This document shows positions 17,425 to 26,545 of a stretch of 64,000 nucleotides of DNA, one piece after another. Source of the DNA: Chitinophagales bacterium (GTDB lineage Bacteria; Bacteroidota; Bacteroidia; Chitinophagales; Chitinophagaceae). Below the pieces are notes generated by a model. That model was not told where the DNA came from. It saw only the letters and a program-made list of their open reading frames with translations, and did no database searches. The stretch is from the NCBI GenBank assembly GCA_015654695.1, contig JAATGJ010000038.1, positions 20,286 to 84,285 on the forward strand. Reading direction: 5' to 3'. Numbering within the stretch: position 1 is the first letter of the stretch; each line of letters opens with the position of its first letter. Position numbers and translations under genes: made by a program.

Positions 17425-18807
17425 ATGAACCCCACAGTAAATCCAGAGCAACTGAACGAGCTGCGCCGGTATTTTAACACCGGAATCACCAAACCTTATA
17501 GCTTCCGGCTGGAGCAGTTGAAAAAACTGAAACAGTCTGTTCTGAATCATGAGCAGGATCTTTATGATGCCCTGTTTGCTGATTTGAAGAAAAGCCCCGA
17601 AGAAACCTGGGTAACGGAAACGGGTTTAGTAATTGCTGAATTAAATGCCGCTATAAAAAACCTGGGCCGGTGGATGGAACCTGAATCAATAGCGACCAAC
17701 CTGCTGAACCTTCCATCTGGCAGCCGGATAATGAAAGAACCACTTGGAGTAGTATTGATCATTGGCCCCTGGAACTATCCGTTTCAGTTACTGATAAATC
17801 CGTTGGTGGGAGCTATCGCGGCCGGCAACTGCGTAGTACTAAAACCAAGTGAATTCGCTCCTGCCACTGACGCCATAATGAAAACGATCATTGAAGAAGT
17901 TTTTCCAAAAGAATATATTTTATACGTGCAGGGTGATGGCGCGACGGTGATTCCTGCCATGATGAATGATTTTCGCTTTGATCATGTTTTTTATACAGGC
18001 AGTACCGCCGTTGGAAAGATCATTTATAAAATGGCGGCGGAAAAACTGGTACCGGTGACGCTGGAACTGGGAGGTAAAAGTCCCTGTATTGTAGAAAGCG
18101 ACGCCGATATAAAAGTAGCCGCCAGGCGAATCGCAATGACGAAATTTAACAATGCCGGGCAGATGTGTGTAGCGCCTGATTATGTGCTGGTGCATGAATC
18201 CAAAAAGGAAGAATTGGTAAAAGCGCTGCAAAATACGCTGAAACTATTTTTCGGTGAGAAAGCGGAAGAAAGCTATAACTATGGAAAGATCATTAATGAA
18301 AAACAATTTGACAGGATAAGCAACTATTTATCGCAGGGAAAGATTGTATATGGGGGCAGAACTGACAAAAAGAATTTATTTATTGAACCCACTATACTTA
18401 CTGACGTTCCGGCTGATGCATCCGTCATGAAAGATGAGATATTCGGGCCTGTATTGCCGGTTACAGGTTTTAATTCTGCTGATGAAGCCAGGGCAATCAT
18501 GGATAAAAATCCTGACCCACTGGCTTTTTATGTTTTTACTTCCAGCAGGAAAAAAGAAAAGGAATGGCTGGATAGTGTAGCGTTTGGCGGTGGATGCGTT
18601 AATAATGCAAGCTGGCACCTGACCAATCACCATCTGCCTTTTGGGGGCCGCGGGTTCAGCGGTATCGGCAATTATCATGGCCAATATTCTTTTGATACAT
18701 TCAGTCATAAAAAAGCGATCATGAAAACGCCGGTATGGTTTGACCCCAATATAAAATACCCGCCATTCAAAGGAAGATTGAAATTGTTTAAGTGGATAAT
18801 AAGATGA
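17425..18807 (+). CDS. Aldehyde dehydrogenase family protein
   Basis: A 460-residue NAD(P)-dependent aldehyde dehydrogenase. The catalytic set is complete: IIGPWNYPFQLLINP (with the Asn of the oxyanion hole), LKPSEFAPAT, FYTGSTAVGK, the general base in VTLELGGKSPC and the nucleophile Cys in NAGQMCVAPDY. The C-terminal NNASWHLTNHHLPFGG segment and membrane-leaning tail resemble the fatty-aldehyde/coniferyl aldehyde dehydrogenase branch (ALDH3-like). I take ATG 17425 as the start; the open frame allows a TTG seven codons earlier. Substrate is unknown. Confidence 0.93.
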   Translation: MNPTVNPEQLNELRRYFNTGITKPYSFRLEQLKKLKQSVLNHEQDLYDALFADLKKSPEETWVTETGLVIAELNAAIKNLGRWMEPESIATNLLNLPSGSRIMKEPLGVVLIIGPWNYPFQLLINPLVGAIAAGNCVVLKPSEFAPATDAIMKTIIEEVFPKEYILYVQGDGATVIPAMMNDFRFDHVFYTGSTAVGKIIYKMAAEKLVPVTLELGGKSPCIVESDADIKVAARRIAMTKFNNAGQMCVAPDYVLVHESKKEELVKALQNTLKLFFGEKAEESYNYGKIINEKQFDRISNYLSQGKIVYGGRTDKKNLFIEPTILTDVPADASVMKDEIFGPVLPVTGFNSADEARAIMDKNPDPLAFYVFTSSRKKEKEWLDSVAFGGGCVNNASWHLTNHHLPFGGRGFSGIGNYHGQYSFDTFSHKKAIMKTPVWFDPNIKYPPFKGRLKLFKWIIR

Positions 18808-18874
18808 GCGGCGAGTAGTGAATAGTTAATCCGGAAATCGTGAGCTTAATCATCTTTTAAATCTGTAATTGAAT

Positions 18875-19573
18875 ATGGCAACAAAACCGATAATTAGAAA
18901 ACTAAAACGGATATTGATTGTTCTCTTAATGTTCATCATCATCTTTATAGGCTATGTGGAAATAGTGAACAGAAATTCAAGAAATATGACCTACCGGCAA
19001 AAAGTATTAAAGGCTGTTTATCCCGCATGGATGTGGTTCGCCAACCTGACTGGTAAAAATTCAAAAGAACTGGCAGGGACAAAACAACCACCGGTTTCAT
19101 TCTATACATTAAAAGGGGTGGAAAACAACGGAACTGAGCTGGACTTTGCCACATTGAAAGGGAAAAAAATAATGCTGGTAAATACCGCCAGTAATTGTGG
19201 CTATACTGACCAGTACAAAGACCTTCAGCAATTATATGAAGAAAATAAAGACAAATTAGTCATCATTGGTTTTCCCGCCAATGATTTTAAAGAACAGGAA
19301 AAAGGCAGCGATGAAGAGATAGCTACATTCTGTAAAGTCAATTATGGGGTTACTTTCCCCCTCATGAAAAAAAGTTCTGTGATCCCATCGCCGCAGCAGA
19401 ATACCATTTACCAGTGGCTCACCGATTCCACTAAAAATGGCTGGAACAATCAACCCCCATCCTGGAATTTTTCCAAATACATTGTAAACGAAGAAGGAGT
19501 ACTGACCAACTATTTCGGTCCTACTATATCTCCCATGGCCAAAGATGTTTTAGAGGCTATCAAAAAAAAGTGA
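18875..19573 (+). CDS. Glutathione peroxidase family protein, membrane-anchored
   Basis: A 232-residue peroxidase. An N-terminal membrane helix (about residues 13-31) is followed by a linker and the glutathione-peroxidase fold. The active-site cysteine is in NTASNCGYTDQY; the family Gln/Trp positions are FPANDFKEQE and WNFSKYIV. The cysteine replaces selenocysteine, as in most bacterial members, which usually use thioredoxin. A second paralogue without this anchor lies at 61754-62272. I chose ATG 18875; a TTG six bases earlier is also open. Confidence 0.93.
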   Translation: MATKPIIRKLKRILIVLLMFIIIFIGYVEIVNRNSRNMTYRQKVLKAVYPAWMWFANLTGKNSKELAGTKQPPVSFYTLKGVENNGTELDFATLKGKKIMLVNTASNCGYTDQYKDLQQLYEENKDKLVIIGFPANDFKEQEKGSDEEIATFCKVNYGVTFPLMKKSSVIPSPQQNTIYQWLTDSTKNGWNNQPPSWNFSKYIVNEEGVLTNYFGPTISPMAKDVLEAIKKK

Positions 19574-19648
19574 TGAAATGAACCGCGGCGGTTAATTGAT
19601 TATCTTACAGTAAATCCCCGGATCATTTGTAACTAAACTATAATCACC

Positions 19649-19894
19649 ATGGAATACAATGATATTATCGGTACTGTTGGTGTTGGGCTGATACTCATGG
19701 CCTATTTCTTAAGCACTGCAAAACTGATGGAAGGTAATGGCAAATCCTATTATGTGATAAATGTAATTGGTGCTGCGCTGGCTTGTTATGCTTCCTTTCT
19801 TATTACTTACTGGCCATTTGTAATACTGGAAGGTACATGGACACTTGTTTCCATTTACGGGCTGATGAAAGCAATGAAGATCAAAATGACCTGA
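19649..19894 (+). CDS. Small membrane protein, CBU_0592-like
   Basis: An 81-residue protein with three hydrophobic helices (about 6-24, 36-52, 55-73) separated by short polar turns such as AKLMEGNGKSYY. The length and the pattern IIGTVGVGLILMAYFLS resemble the CBU_0592 membrane-protein family, which has no known function. It ends two bases before the convergent stop of the MutS-like gene. Confidence 0.7.
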   Translation: MEYNDIIGTVGVGLILMAYFLSTAKLMEGNGKSYYVINVIGAALACYASFLITYWPFVILEGTWTLVSIYGLMKAMKIKMT

Positions 19895-19896
19895 GA

Positions 19897-21678
19897 TCAG
19901 TCTATGATCCCCATTCTTTTCATCAGGAAAGAAGCGTTCAGCTTACTGCAAACCCCGTCTTTTAATGTATAATCAAAGAAGAGTTCATCATTAATAATTA
20001 CAGATTCAAAACATTTGTTACCCATATAGCCGGTATATTGTGAAGACATCTCCGCGATAGTGAGGTCATGCGTGGCAATGATGCCACAGGCCTGGTAAGC
20101 CGCCAGTTTCCTGATCAGCCCTACAGTACCACCATGCTTATCATTACTGTTTGTGCCCCGCAATATCTCATCCAGTATGATAAACGTCTTCCTGTCCGAA
20201 TGGAGATGCTCAATGATGCTATGTAATCTTTTTAATTCAGCATAGAAGAGGGATTCACTGTCCTGCAAAGAGTCGGTAATGCGCATACTTACGTGAAGGT
20301 CGTAAGGAAATAAAGTAAAGGTTTTGGCGCAAACAACAGATCCGGTCCTTGCCAGGACAAGATTGATGCCCAGCGTTCTCAGAAAAGTACTTTTCCCTGA
20401 CATATTAGAACCAGTGAGTACGACGAATTTCTCCTGATGAAAAGAAATATCGTTATTAATTCTTTTTTCACCGCGAATAAGCGGATGTCCCATTTCAGTT
20501 GCCAGCAATTCTTCTTTTGCTGATAGCTTCGGGTAACAAAATGCTGCATTGTTAAACGCCATATTGGCAAAACAATGAAGCGATTCAAATTCGCCTATCA
20601 CTGCCAGCCAGTTCATCACATCTGCGGCATGCTTCTTTTTCCATTTATCCAGCGCAAAAAGTATATGTACATGAAAAATAAAAAGGCCATTTAATAGTAT
20701 GCTCACCGCCAGGTTAATAATAAAATCAAGATAGCCGAATAAGGAAGCCAGCCGGTCAATGGTTTGTGATGCAGTGATACTATTATGCTTTAACCTGCCC
20801 TGTAACTGTTGCAACAAAGGCGAACTAAACTGCTGCTTTTCGATCTCCTTTAACTGACCAGCGAATTGCTCAAGCACTTTAGTGACTGCCGTAGAGACAG
20901 ACACCTGTTTCATCATCTTGCGGGCAAAAGAAAAAGTAACCACCAGGTTAAGCGTGAATAAGGAAAAGAAGATATTCAGCAGCCGGTCGTTTCCAGTAAA
21001 GAAATAAGAAAATAAAACAATCAAAGTGGCCAGGGGAAATATCAATAACAGGTAATAAGAAAGCGAACTGCTGAAAGTGGGTGCGGCATTGATCCAGCTC
21101 TTTAATTTATCCAGGTCTTTTTGTTCGGCTGTATGAATACTCCCCTGCGCCTGGATATGCTGCCGAAAATTTAATTTACCTGACAATTCTTTTCCCGCTT
21201 CCTGTCGTTCTTTTATTGTTGTTGTATCAGGATGAAGTAATGCCTGGGCAAGATTTTCTTTTCCAAAAGTGGTAGTGGTACGGTTTAGAAACTTGTATAA
21301 TGAACCATCACCAAACAGGTCAAGATCGTAAGAATAGGGATGTTGCGGGTTGGCATATTCTTTACCATCAGCATATACCGAAGGTTGACCATTCAAAAAA
21401 CTGATCTCATTTGTATTGATATCAATTAACGCTTTGGCGAAATCTGCTTTCCCTTTTAATACATCATACAGCCGGATACAATACAGGAAAGCGCCCAGCA
21501 GTACCAATGCTATAAGAAGCCAGTACCATGCATCATGAACGAGGTAATAATAACCAAACCCGATAATACCGATGAAACATGCCAGACGGATAAAACTCAA
21601 CCAGCCGAGTTTTTCATTGAGTGCAGTATATTCAGCGGAATATTTTGACAATAATTGCTGATAAGTCGTTAAAGGCAT
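19897..21678 (-). CDS. MutS-related membrane ATPase
   Basis: A protein of about 593 residues. The C-terminal half is a MutS-like ATPase: Walker A in TGSNMSGKSTFLRT, Walker B in FIILDEILRGTNSND, and the switch motif ATHDLTIAEM. The N-terminal mismatch-binding domain of true MutS is missing; instead there are pairs of membrane helices at about residues 23-60 and again at about 215-260, and a MutS-core-like clamp. This membrane MutS-like family is frequent in Bacteroidota and its role is unknown. I start at ATG 21678; the frame is open to 21783, but that extension is made of dispersed repeat and would overlap dusB. Confidence 0.85.
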   Translation of the reverse strand: MPLTTYQQLLSKYSAEYTALNEKLGWLSFIRLACFIGIIGFGYYYLVHDAWYWLLIALVLLGAFLYCIRLYDVLKGKADFAKALIDINTNEISFLNGQPSVYADGKEYANPQHPYSYDLDLFGDGSLYKFLNRTTTTFGKENLAQALLHPDTTTIKERQEAGKELSGKLNFRQHIQAQGSIHTAEQKDLDKLKSWINAAPTFSSSLSYYLLLIFPLATLIVLFSYFFTGNDRLLNIFFSLFTLNLVVTFSFARKMMKQVSVSTAVTKVLEQFAGQLKEIEKQQFSSPLLQQLQGRLKHNSITASQTIDRLASLFGYLDFIINLAVSILLNGLFIFHVHILFALDKWKKKHAADVMNWLAVIGEFESLHCFANMAFNNAAFCYPKLSAKEELLATEMGHPLIRGEKRINNDISFHQEKFVVLTGSNMSGKSTFLRTLGINLVLARTGSVVCAKTFTLFPYDLHVSMRITDSLQDSESLFYAELKRLHSIIEHLHSDRKTFIILDEILRGTNSNDKHGGTVGLIRKLAAYQACGIIATHDLTIAEMSSQYTGYMGNKCFESVIINDELFFDYTLKDGVCSKLNASFLMKRMGIID

Positions 21679-21689
21679 GTATGAAGTAT

Positions 21690-21757
21690 TGTTGAGTAGC
21701 GAACAGAACCATGAACGGAGCGTCGCAACGATGTTGATAGTAGTACAATAGCCGGGC
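21690..21757 (-). repeat. Dispersed repeat family 1, copy E
   Basis: On the minus strand this stretch reads through CCGGGC, a TACTACT core, GTTGC and GTTCGCTACT. It aligns by eye with the copies near 23855, 34385, 46341 and 60205. Confidence 0.5.
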
Positions 21758-21763
21758 AAATAA

Positions 21764-22801
21764 TCATACCGGGCATTTCTCATGATAGTTCACCAGTTCG
21801 ATGGGCGTTTTCTCTATTTCAAAACCTGCATAAGTAACAGCTATCTCATTGAGCACTTCGTTTATCTCTTCTTCCGTCTTCAACGTTACCAGCCTGTTAC
21901 GAAATTCTTTTATGTTCGGCAGGCCTTTTAAATAATTAGCATAATGACGGCGCATCTCATTAATACCCACAACCGGGTTCTTCCATTCTACTGATCTGCG
22001 GAGATGTTTGCGGCAAACAGCTATCCTGTCAGCAATGGTCGGTGATGGCAGATGTTCTCCTGTTTTTATAAAATGTTTTATTTCGTTAAAAATCCAGGGA
22101 TAACCAATAGCCGCACGACCGATCATGATGCCGTCAACACCATACCTGTTTTTATACTCTACTGCCTTCTCCGGTGAATCAATATCGCCATTACCAAAAA
22201 TGGGTATGCTGATGCGCGGATTGTTTTTTACTTTACCGATCAGTGTCCAGTCCGCTTCGCCTTTATACATTTGTGTACGTGTACGTCCATGAATAGCCAG
22301 TGCTTTAATGCCAACATCCTGCAAACGCTCCGCTACTTCTTCAATGTTCCTGGTTTTATCATCCCAGCCAAGTCTTGTTTTCACCGTCACAGGTAGTTTT
22401 GTCGCTTTTACTACTGCATCGGTCAACCGAACCATCAGGTCCAGATCTTTCAATACACCGGCGCCGGCGCCTCTCAAGGCAACCTTTTTCACCGGGCAAC
22501 CAAAATTTATATCCAGCAGGTCAGGATTGGTTACTTCAACGATCTTAGCCGCAAGCGCTAAACTTTCCTCGTCACCGCCAAATATCTGGATGCCCACAGG
22601 ACGTTCATAATCGAAAATGTCTAATTTCTTCCTGCTTTTAATAGCATCCCGTATTAACCCTTCTGAAGAAATAAACTCCGTGTACATAAGGTCAGCCCCA
22701 TTGTCTTTGCACACGGCCCGAAAAGGCGGATCACTCACGTCCTCCATGGGAGCAAGGAGTAAAGGAAAATCCGGAAGTTGTATGTCGCCGATCTTTACCA
22801 T
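21764..22801 (-). CDS. dusB: tRNA-dihydrouridine synthase
   Basis: A 345-residue flavoenzyme that reduces uridines in the tRNA D-loop. Features are the N-terminal LLAPMEDVSDPPFR, the catalytic cysteine in DINFGCPVKKVALRG, KTRLGWDD, HGRTRTQMYKGEADW and FGNGDIDSP for FMN binding, followed by the helical tRNA-binding tail. The pattern fits the DusB group, often found once per genome in Bacteroidota. Confidence 0.94.
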   Translation of the reverse strand: MVKIGDIQLPDFPLLLAPMEDVSDPPFRAVCKDNGADLMYTEFISSEGLIRDAIKSRKKLDIFDYERPVGIQIFGGDEESLALAAKIVEVTNPDLLDINFGCPVKKVALRGAGAGVLKDLDLMVRLTDAVVKATKLPVTVKTRLGWDDKTRNIEEVAERLQDVGIKALAIHGRTRTQMYKGEADWTLIGKVKNNPRISIPIFGNGDIDSPEKAVEYKNRYGVDGIMIGRAAIGYPWIFNEIKHFIKTGEHLPSPTIADRIAVCRKHLRRSVEWKNPVVGINEMRRHYANYLKGLPNIKEFRNRLVTLKTEEEINEVLNEIAVTYAGFEIEKTPIELVNYHEKCPV

Positions 22802-22882
22802 ATTGTTTGTTGTTGCCCGGCCACGTTCGTTTTACCCTTAAATAAATATCAGCAGGGTAAGGGTCATCTGCCAGCGGTCAAC

Positions 22883-22890
22883 TACTTTTG
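22883..22890 (+). promoter_or_regulatory. Candidate -7 box for the CPBP protease gene
   Basis: TACTTTTG matches TAnnTTTG and lies 34 bases upstream of the ATG at 22925, in the divergent region between dusB and the CPBP gene. No -33 element is evident. Confidence 0.35.
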
Positions 22891-22924
22891 AGCCTGCGAA
22901 TTTACGGTTTAATCACTGAAAACT

Positions 22925-23842
22925 ATGTACGATAACAATTCGAAAGGCATTTCCTATTCCGCTGGTTTTTTTATGCTGATCGCCTTCGCTATTGCCGGTA
23001 TTATTTTTTCCGGGTTGATTTCCAGGGAAGTCTGGACAGCTATGACGGGAAAAAATTATGAGGAATTTATTTCAGGTGTGGCCGACCCCGCCTATTCCCG
23101 TGTGTATAAGGTAATGCAGGTGATTAATACCCTGGGGTTCTTTATTCCTGTTATAGTAGTAGCCTACCTGTTGAGCAGGCAGCCCTTAAAGCTGCTCGGT
23201 TTTTCTTCCCGGATCACTATCAAACAAATAGGAGTGGTATGTCTTATTACCGGGGCGGCCTTGTTTATTGGCGACGGGTTGAGTTATATCAATCATGCAA
23301 TACCCATACCTGCAGACTGGAAGATAAAGTTCGATAAACTGGAAACCAGTTATAACCAGCAGGCACAGGCCATCCTGGTATTTAAAAATTCGGGGGATTA
23401 TATACTGTCGCTGGTGGTCATGGGTTTTTTGCCGGCGCTTTGTGAAGAGACTTTATTTCGCGGGGGACTCCAAAATTTTCTTACACGCTCTACACGCAGC
23501 CCCTGGCTAGCTATTATCATAGTCAGTATTATATTCAGCGCTGTTCATTTTTCTTTTTATGGTTTCCTGTTCAGGTTCTTTCTCGGGGCTGTACTGGGAC
23601 TGATTTATTATTATTCAGGGAGGCTTTGGCTTAGCATACTGGCGCATTTTATCAACAATGCTTTAGTAGTAACGATATATTATATCTCTGTCAGGCAGGG
23701 CAAACCGGTAAATGAAACCATCAATGAATCAACTCTTTCTTACTGGGGGCTTATCGCACTGCCTGTACTGATCGGTTTGTTTATGCTGTTTAAACGACTG
23801 TCTTATGGTTCAGAATTGTTATCAAAGCAATCAAACAATTGA
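22925..23842 (+). CDS. CPBP family intramembrane metalloprotease
   Basis: A 305-residue polytopic membrane protein with about eight hydrophobic helices. It carries the three CPBP/Abi motifs: EETLFRGGLQNFL (the Glu-Glu and Arg), the histidine in SAVHFSFYGF, and the histidine and asparagine in ILAHFINNALV. These residues form the proposed glutamate/histidine active site of type II CAAX-prenyl endopeptidase relatives. Bacterial members act in membrane-protein processing or bacteriocin immunity; the substrate here is unknown. It precedes cdsA by 150 bases. Confidence 0.9.
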   Translation: MYDNNSKGISYSAGFFMLIAFAIAGIIFSGLISREVWTAMTGKNYEEFISGVADPAYSRVYKVMQVINTLGFFIPVIVVAYLLSRQPLKLLGFSSRITIKQIGVVCLITGAALFIGDGLSYINHAIPIPADWKIKFDKLETSYNQQAQAILVFKNSGDYILSLVVMGFLPALCEETLFRGGLQNFLTRSTRSPWLAIIIVSIIFSAVHFSFYGFLFRFFLGAVLGLIYYYSGRLWLSILAHFINNALVVTIYYISVRQGKPVNETINESTLSYWGLIALPVLIGLFMLFKRLSYGSELLSKQSNN

Positions 23843-23854
23843 TATTTTTATTAT

Positions 23855-23945
23855 GAGCCGGGCTGTAGTATTACTTTCATCTTCTGTTGCAGTTTACCCG
23901 GAGCAAAGCGAAGGGCACTCTTGTACTGCATTAATTCTATTCGGC
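23855..23945 (+). repeat. Dispersed repeat family 1, copy A
   Basis: An intergenic copy in the order GCCGGGCTGTAGTATTACT, CTTCTGTTGC, a GC-rich core and GGGCACTCTT. It aligns by eye with copies at about 46341 and 60205 on the same strand and with 34385 and 21690 on the other. Confidence 0.6.
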
Positions 23946-23992
23946 ACATGGCAGATACCCTTTTCAACTAATTAAGCAAACAACTAGCAGGC

Positions 23993-24937
23993 ATGGCATT
24001 TAACTGGCAAACATTCAGAACAAGGGCATTAACGGCTATTATTTTTGTCGCTGTGATGCTCACCGGGTTGCTGTGGAACTTCTGGAGCTTCTTCCTTTTA
24101 TTTTCCATTATTCATTTTGGTTGCTGGTGGGAGTACTTGAAACTTGTAGAAAAAATCAACACTGTAAAAATTGATATAGCGATCAAACTATTATTAATGC
24201 TTTCAGGATATATACTCTTTCTGAACATCGGCATACAGTGGATTCATTTCGACTTTCTTATAGGAAAGGGAGGAATTATGATCAGCCTGAAATGGTTGTT
24301 CTTTTTAGGCCTTGCCGGGCTTCTATTAGTTTATCTTTTTCAAAATAAAACTATCCCTTCTAAAGCTAAATGGATGACATTGGTTGGATTTGCTTACATC
24401 TCCTTAAGCTGGGGATTTATGATGGATCTTTATGACTTCAAACATTTAACTGTTTGGTGGGTTGAACCTTACCCCGACAAAATTGATACTGGTGTTTTTA
24501 GTTTTAATTATGCTTATGTTATTCCAGTCGTCACTATTATTTCAATTTGGATTAATGATACTATGGCGTACATAGTTGGTTCTTTAATTGGTAAAACACC
24601 TTTATCAAAAGTATCTCCTAAAAAAACATGGGAGGGGACGATGGGAGGAATAATTCTCTGCATAATAGTTGTGGGATTTCTCTCCTCTAAAATTTTTGAA
24701 TTAAACATAGCTGAAAAGCCCAGTGAGATAAACAGTTACAACTGGTATTTAATCGCTGCTATGGCAGCCATCGCCGGCACTTTCGGCGATCTCCTCGAAT
24801 CAAAACTTAAACGCATGGCAGGTGTAAAAGACAGCGGCAGCCTGATGCCCGGTCATGGTGGCTTTTTAGACCGGTTTGATTCATTGCTGCTGGCAACACC
24901 TTTTGTCTGGCTTTATGTAAATATCTTTATGCATTAG
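23993..24937 (+). CDS. cdsA: Phosphatidate cytidylyltransferase
   Basis: A 314-residue integral membrane enzyme with roughly eight helices that makes CDP-diacylglycerol from phosphatidate and CTP. The signature is complete near the C-terminus: GDLLESKLKRMAGVKDSG followed by PGHGGFLDRFDSLL, with the acidic metal ligands. The KKTWEGTMGG segment upstream is also conserved. It is followed after 67 bases by the phosphatidylserine decarboxylase gene, so the two serve the same phospholipid pathway. Confidence 0.96.
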   Translation: MAFNWQTFRTRALTAIIFVAVMLTGLLWNFWSFFLLFSIIHFGCWWEYLKLVEKINTVKIDIAIKLLLMLSGYILFLNIGIQWIHFDFLIGKGGIMISLKWLFFLGLAGLLLVYLFQNKTIPSKAKWMTLVGFAYISLSWGFMMDLYDFKHLTVWWVEPYPDKIDTGVFSFNYAYVIPVVTIISIWINDTMAYIVGSLIGKTPLSKVSPKKTWEGTMGGIILCIIVVGFLSSKIFELNIAEKPSEINSYNWYLIAAMAAIAGTFGDLLESKLKRMAGVKDSGSLMPGHGGFLDRFDSLLLATPFVWLYVNIFMH

Positions 24938-24979
24938 GAGTCTCATTGACCATTGACTATTCACCATTCCCCATTTCAT

Positions 24980-24987
24980 TATCTTTG
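24980..24987 (+). promoter_or_regulatory. Candidate -7 box for the phosphatidylserine decarboxylase gene
   Basis: TATCTTTG matches TAnnTTTG and ends 17 bases before the ATG at 25005. It lies inside a stretch rich in CCATT repeats. Confidence 0.4.
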
Positions 24988-25004
24988 CACATCAATCCAA
25001 CTCA

Positions 25005-25661
25005 ATGACCATTCATAAAGAAGGCTATACAACGATTGCCATATCAGCTATCATATTCGGCGCTATTAATTTGCTGTCATTTTATTTTATCAGTTTCAAA
25101 TATCCTGCCATCACCTGGCTCATTTTTTTCGTCACACTTGGTCTCTTTATTTTTATCATATCGTTTTTCCGTATTCCCAAAAGGAAACTGACGATACAGG
25201 AAAATGCGATAGTAGCCCCGGCTGATGGTAAGGTGGTAGTCATTGAAGAAGTACAGGCGGATGAATATTTTACAGACCGTCGCATACAGGTCTCTATTTT
25301 TATGAGCCCTCTGAATGTGCATGTGAACCGCAACCCCATTACCGGAGAAGTAGCTTACAGCCAATACCATAAAGGAAAATACCTGGTGGCCTGGCATCCC
25401 AAATCATCTACTGAAAATGAAAGGCATTCTGTAGTATATAGAAAAGATGGTAAAGAAATACTGGTAAAACAAATTGCCGGGGCTGTAGCCAAACGTATCG
25501 TTAACTACCTGAAAGCAGGCCAGCCCATAAATCAAACCGATGAAATGGGTTTTATCAAATTTGGCTCAAGGGTTGACCTGTTATTACCTTTAGATGCAAA
25601 GATCCATGTGAAGATCGGCGATAAGCCACAGGGGGGGGTGACGGTGATTGCTACATGGTAA
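25005..25661 (+). CDS. psd: Phosphatidylserine decarboxylase family protein
   Basis: A 218-residue pro-enzyme that decarboxylates phosphatidylserine to phosphatidylethanolamine. Two N-terminal helices (about 11-29 and 35-53) anchor it. The core shows NAIVAPADGKVVVIEE, IFMSPLNVHVNRNP, the His in WHPKSSTENERHS and the self-cleavage site FGSRVDLLLP, where the Gly-Ser bond yields the pyruvoyl group. This short form is the archaeal/Bacteroidota type. Confidence 0.94.
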   Translation: MTIHKEGYTTIAISAIIFGAINLLSFYFISFKYPAITWLIFFVTLGLFIFIISFFRIPKRKLTIQENAIVAPADGKVVVIEEVQADEYFTDRRIQVSIFMSPLNVHVNRNPITGEVAYSQYHKGKYLVAWHPKSSTENERHSVVYRKDGKEILVKQIAGAVAKRIVNYLKAGQPINQTDEMGFIKFGSRVDLLLPLDAKIHVKIGDKPQGGVTVIATW

Positions 25662-25675
25662 GAAGCCCTTCCAAA

Positions 25676-25692
25676 CCTCCCCCAAGGGGAGG
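25676..25692. repeat. Palindrome in the convergent psd/yjjG gap
   Basis: CCTCCCC (25676-25682) and GGGGAGG (25686-25692) form a perfect stem around a three-base loop. There is no T run, so it is not a typical terminator; it resembles the C/G-rich palindromes elsewhere in the window. Confidence 0.55.
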
Positions 25693-25749
25693 CTTACTAA
25701 ACCCAAAGCTTGTTACAAGAAACTGTTTAATTAAATAGTAATAGAATTT

Positions 25750-26460
25750 TCAGAATATTTTTTCCAGCTCTTTTAGCGAATAAACGGTGAAGGTGGGAAA
25801 CATTTTATCAATAACAGGTACTGGTTCTTTTGTCAGGTGATTGACGTGTACCTGGTCAATACCGGCATTGATCGCCCCGAGAATGTCCACATCAATAGTA
25901 TCGCCTATCATGATACTTTCTGCAGGCATCGCTCCTGTTTTCTGAAAAGCAAAATCAAAAATTTCTTTTTTGGGTTTTAAACTATTGGAACCCTCGGAGG
26001 TGATCACTTCTTTGAAAAAAACATCCAGGCCTGAATATTTCAGCTTACTGTGTTGTGTTTTTTCAAAGCCATTGGTGATAAGGTGCAACTGGTATTTTTT
26101 TCCTGTGAGATAGTGAAGTATCTCGTTGGTATAGGGGAATAAAATAGTTTTTGTAGGAAGCATATCCAAAAACCGGACATTCATTTCCTGTGACAGCTTA
26201 TCATCCGCTATCTTAAAATCCAGCAGGGCGAGCCACATTCTTTTCACCCGCAATTCTTCCTGTTTGATATAGCCATTGCGGTATCTTTCCCAGAGTTTAT
26301 CATTATGAGCAAGATAATTCCTGTAAAACAATTCAAAATCATGCACTCCTCTTTCTTTCAGTTTCAGCGATTCATATAGTTCAGCAAGCGTGGCACGGGC
26401 ATTGGCTTCAAAATCCCATATTGTATGATCAAGGTCGAAGAACAGGTGACGGTATTTCAT
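25750..26460 (-). CDS. YjjG family noncanonical pyrimidine nucleotidase
   Basis: A 236-residue HAD-superfamily phosphatase. Motif I reads FFDLDHTIWDFEANA, motif II is the Thr in HLITNG, motif III the Lys in SLKPKKEIF and motif IV GDTIDVDILGA. A helical cap lies between motifs I and II. YjjG enzymes hydrolyse non-canonical pyrimidine nucleotides as a house-cleaning step. It is divergent from the SDR gene across a palindromic repeat. Confidence 0.93.
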   Translation of the reverse strand: MKYRHLFFDLDHTIWDFEANARATLAELYESLKLKERGVHDFELFYRNYLAHNDKLWERYRNGYIKQEELRVKRMWLALLDFKIADDKLSQEMNVRFLDMLPTKTILFPYTNEILHYLTGKKYQLHLITNGFEKTQHSKLKYSGLDVFFKEVITSEGSNSLKPKKEIFDFAFQKTGAMPAESIMIGDTIDVDILGAINAGIDQVHVNHLTKEPVPVIDKMFPTFTVYSLKELEKIF

Positions 26461-26467
26461 AATTGCA

Positions 26468-26545
26468 AAGTACGAACTACGAAGTAAGAAGTATCTTATA
26501 TGAACGGAAAAAGTTCGTACTTCGTATTTTAAACTTCGTAGTTAT
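26468..26545. repeat. GAAGTA-type inverted repeat between yjjG and the SDR gene
   Basis: The stretch contains GTACGAACTACGAAGTAAG and, inverted, AGTTCGTACTTCGTA and AAACTTCGTAGTT, so it can fold into a long imperfect hairpin. The same GAAGTA units occur inside gldH at 36617-36646. Confidence 0.65.
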
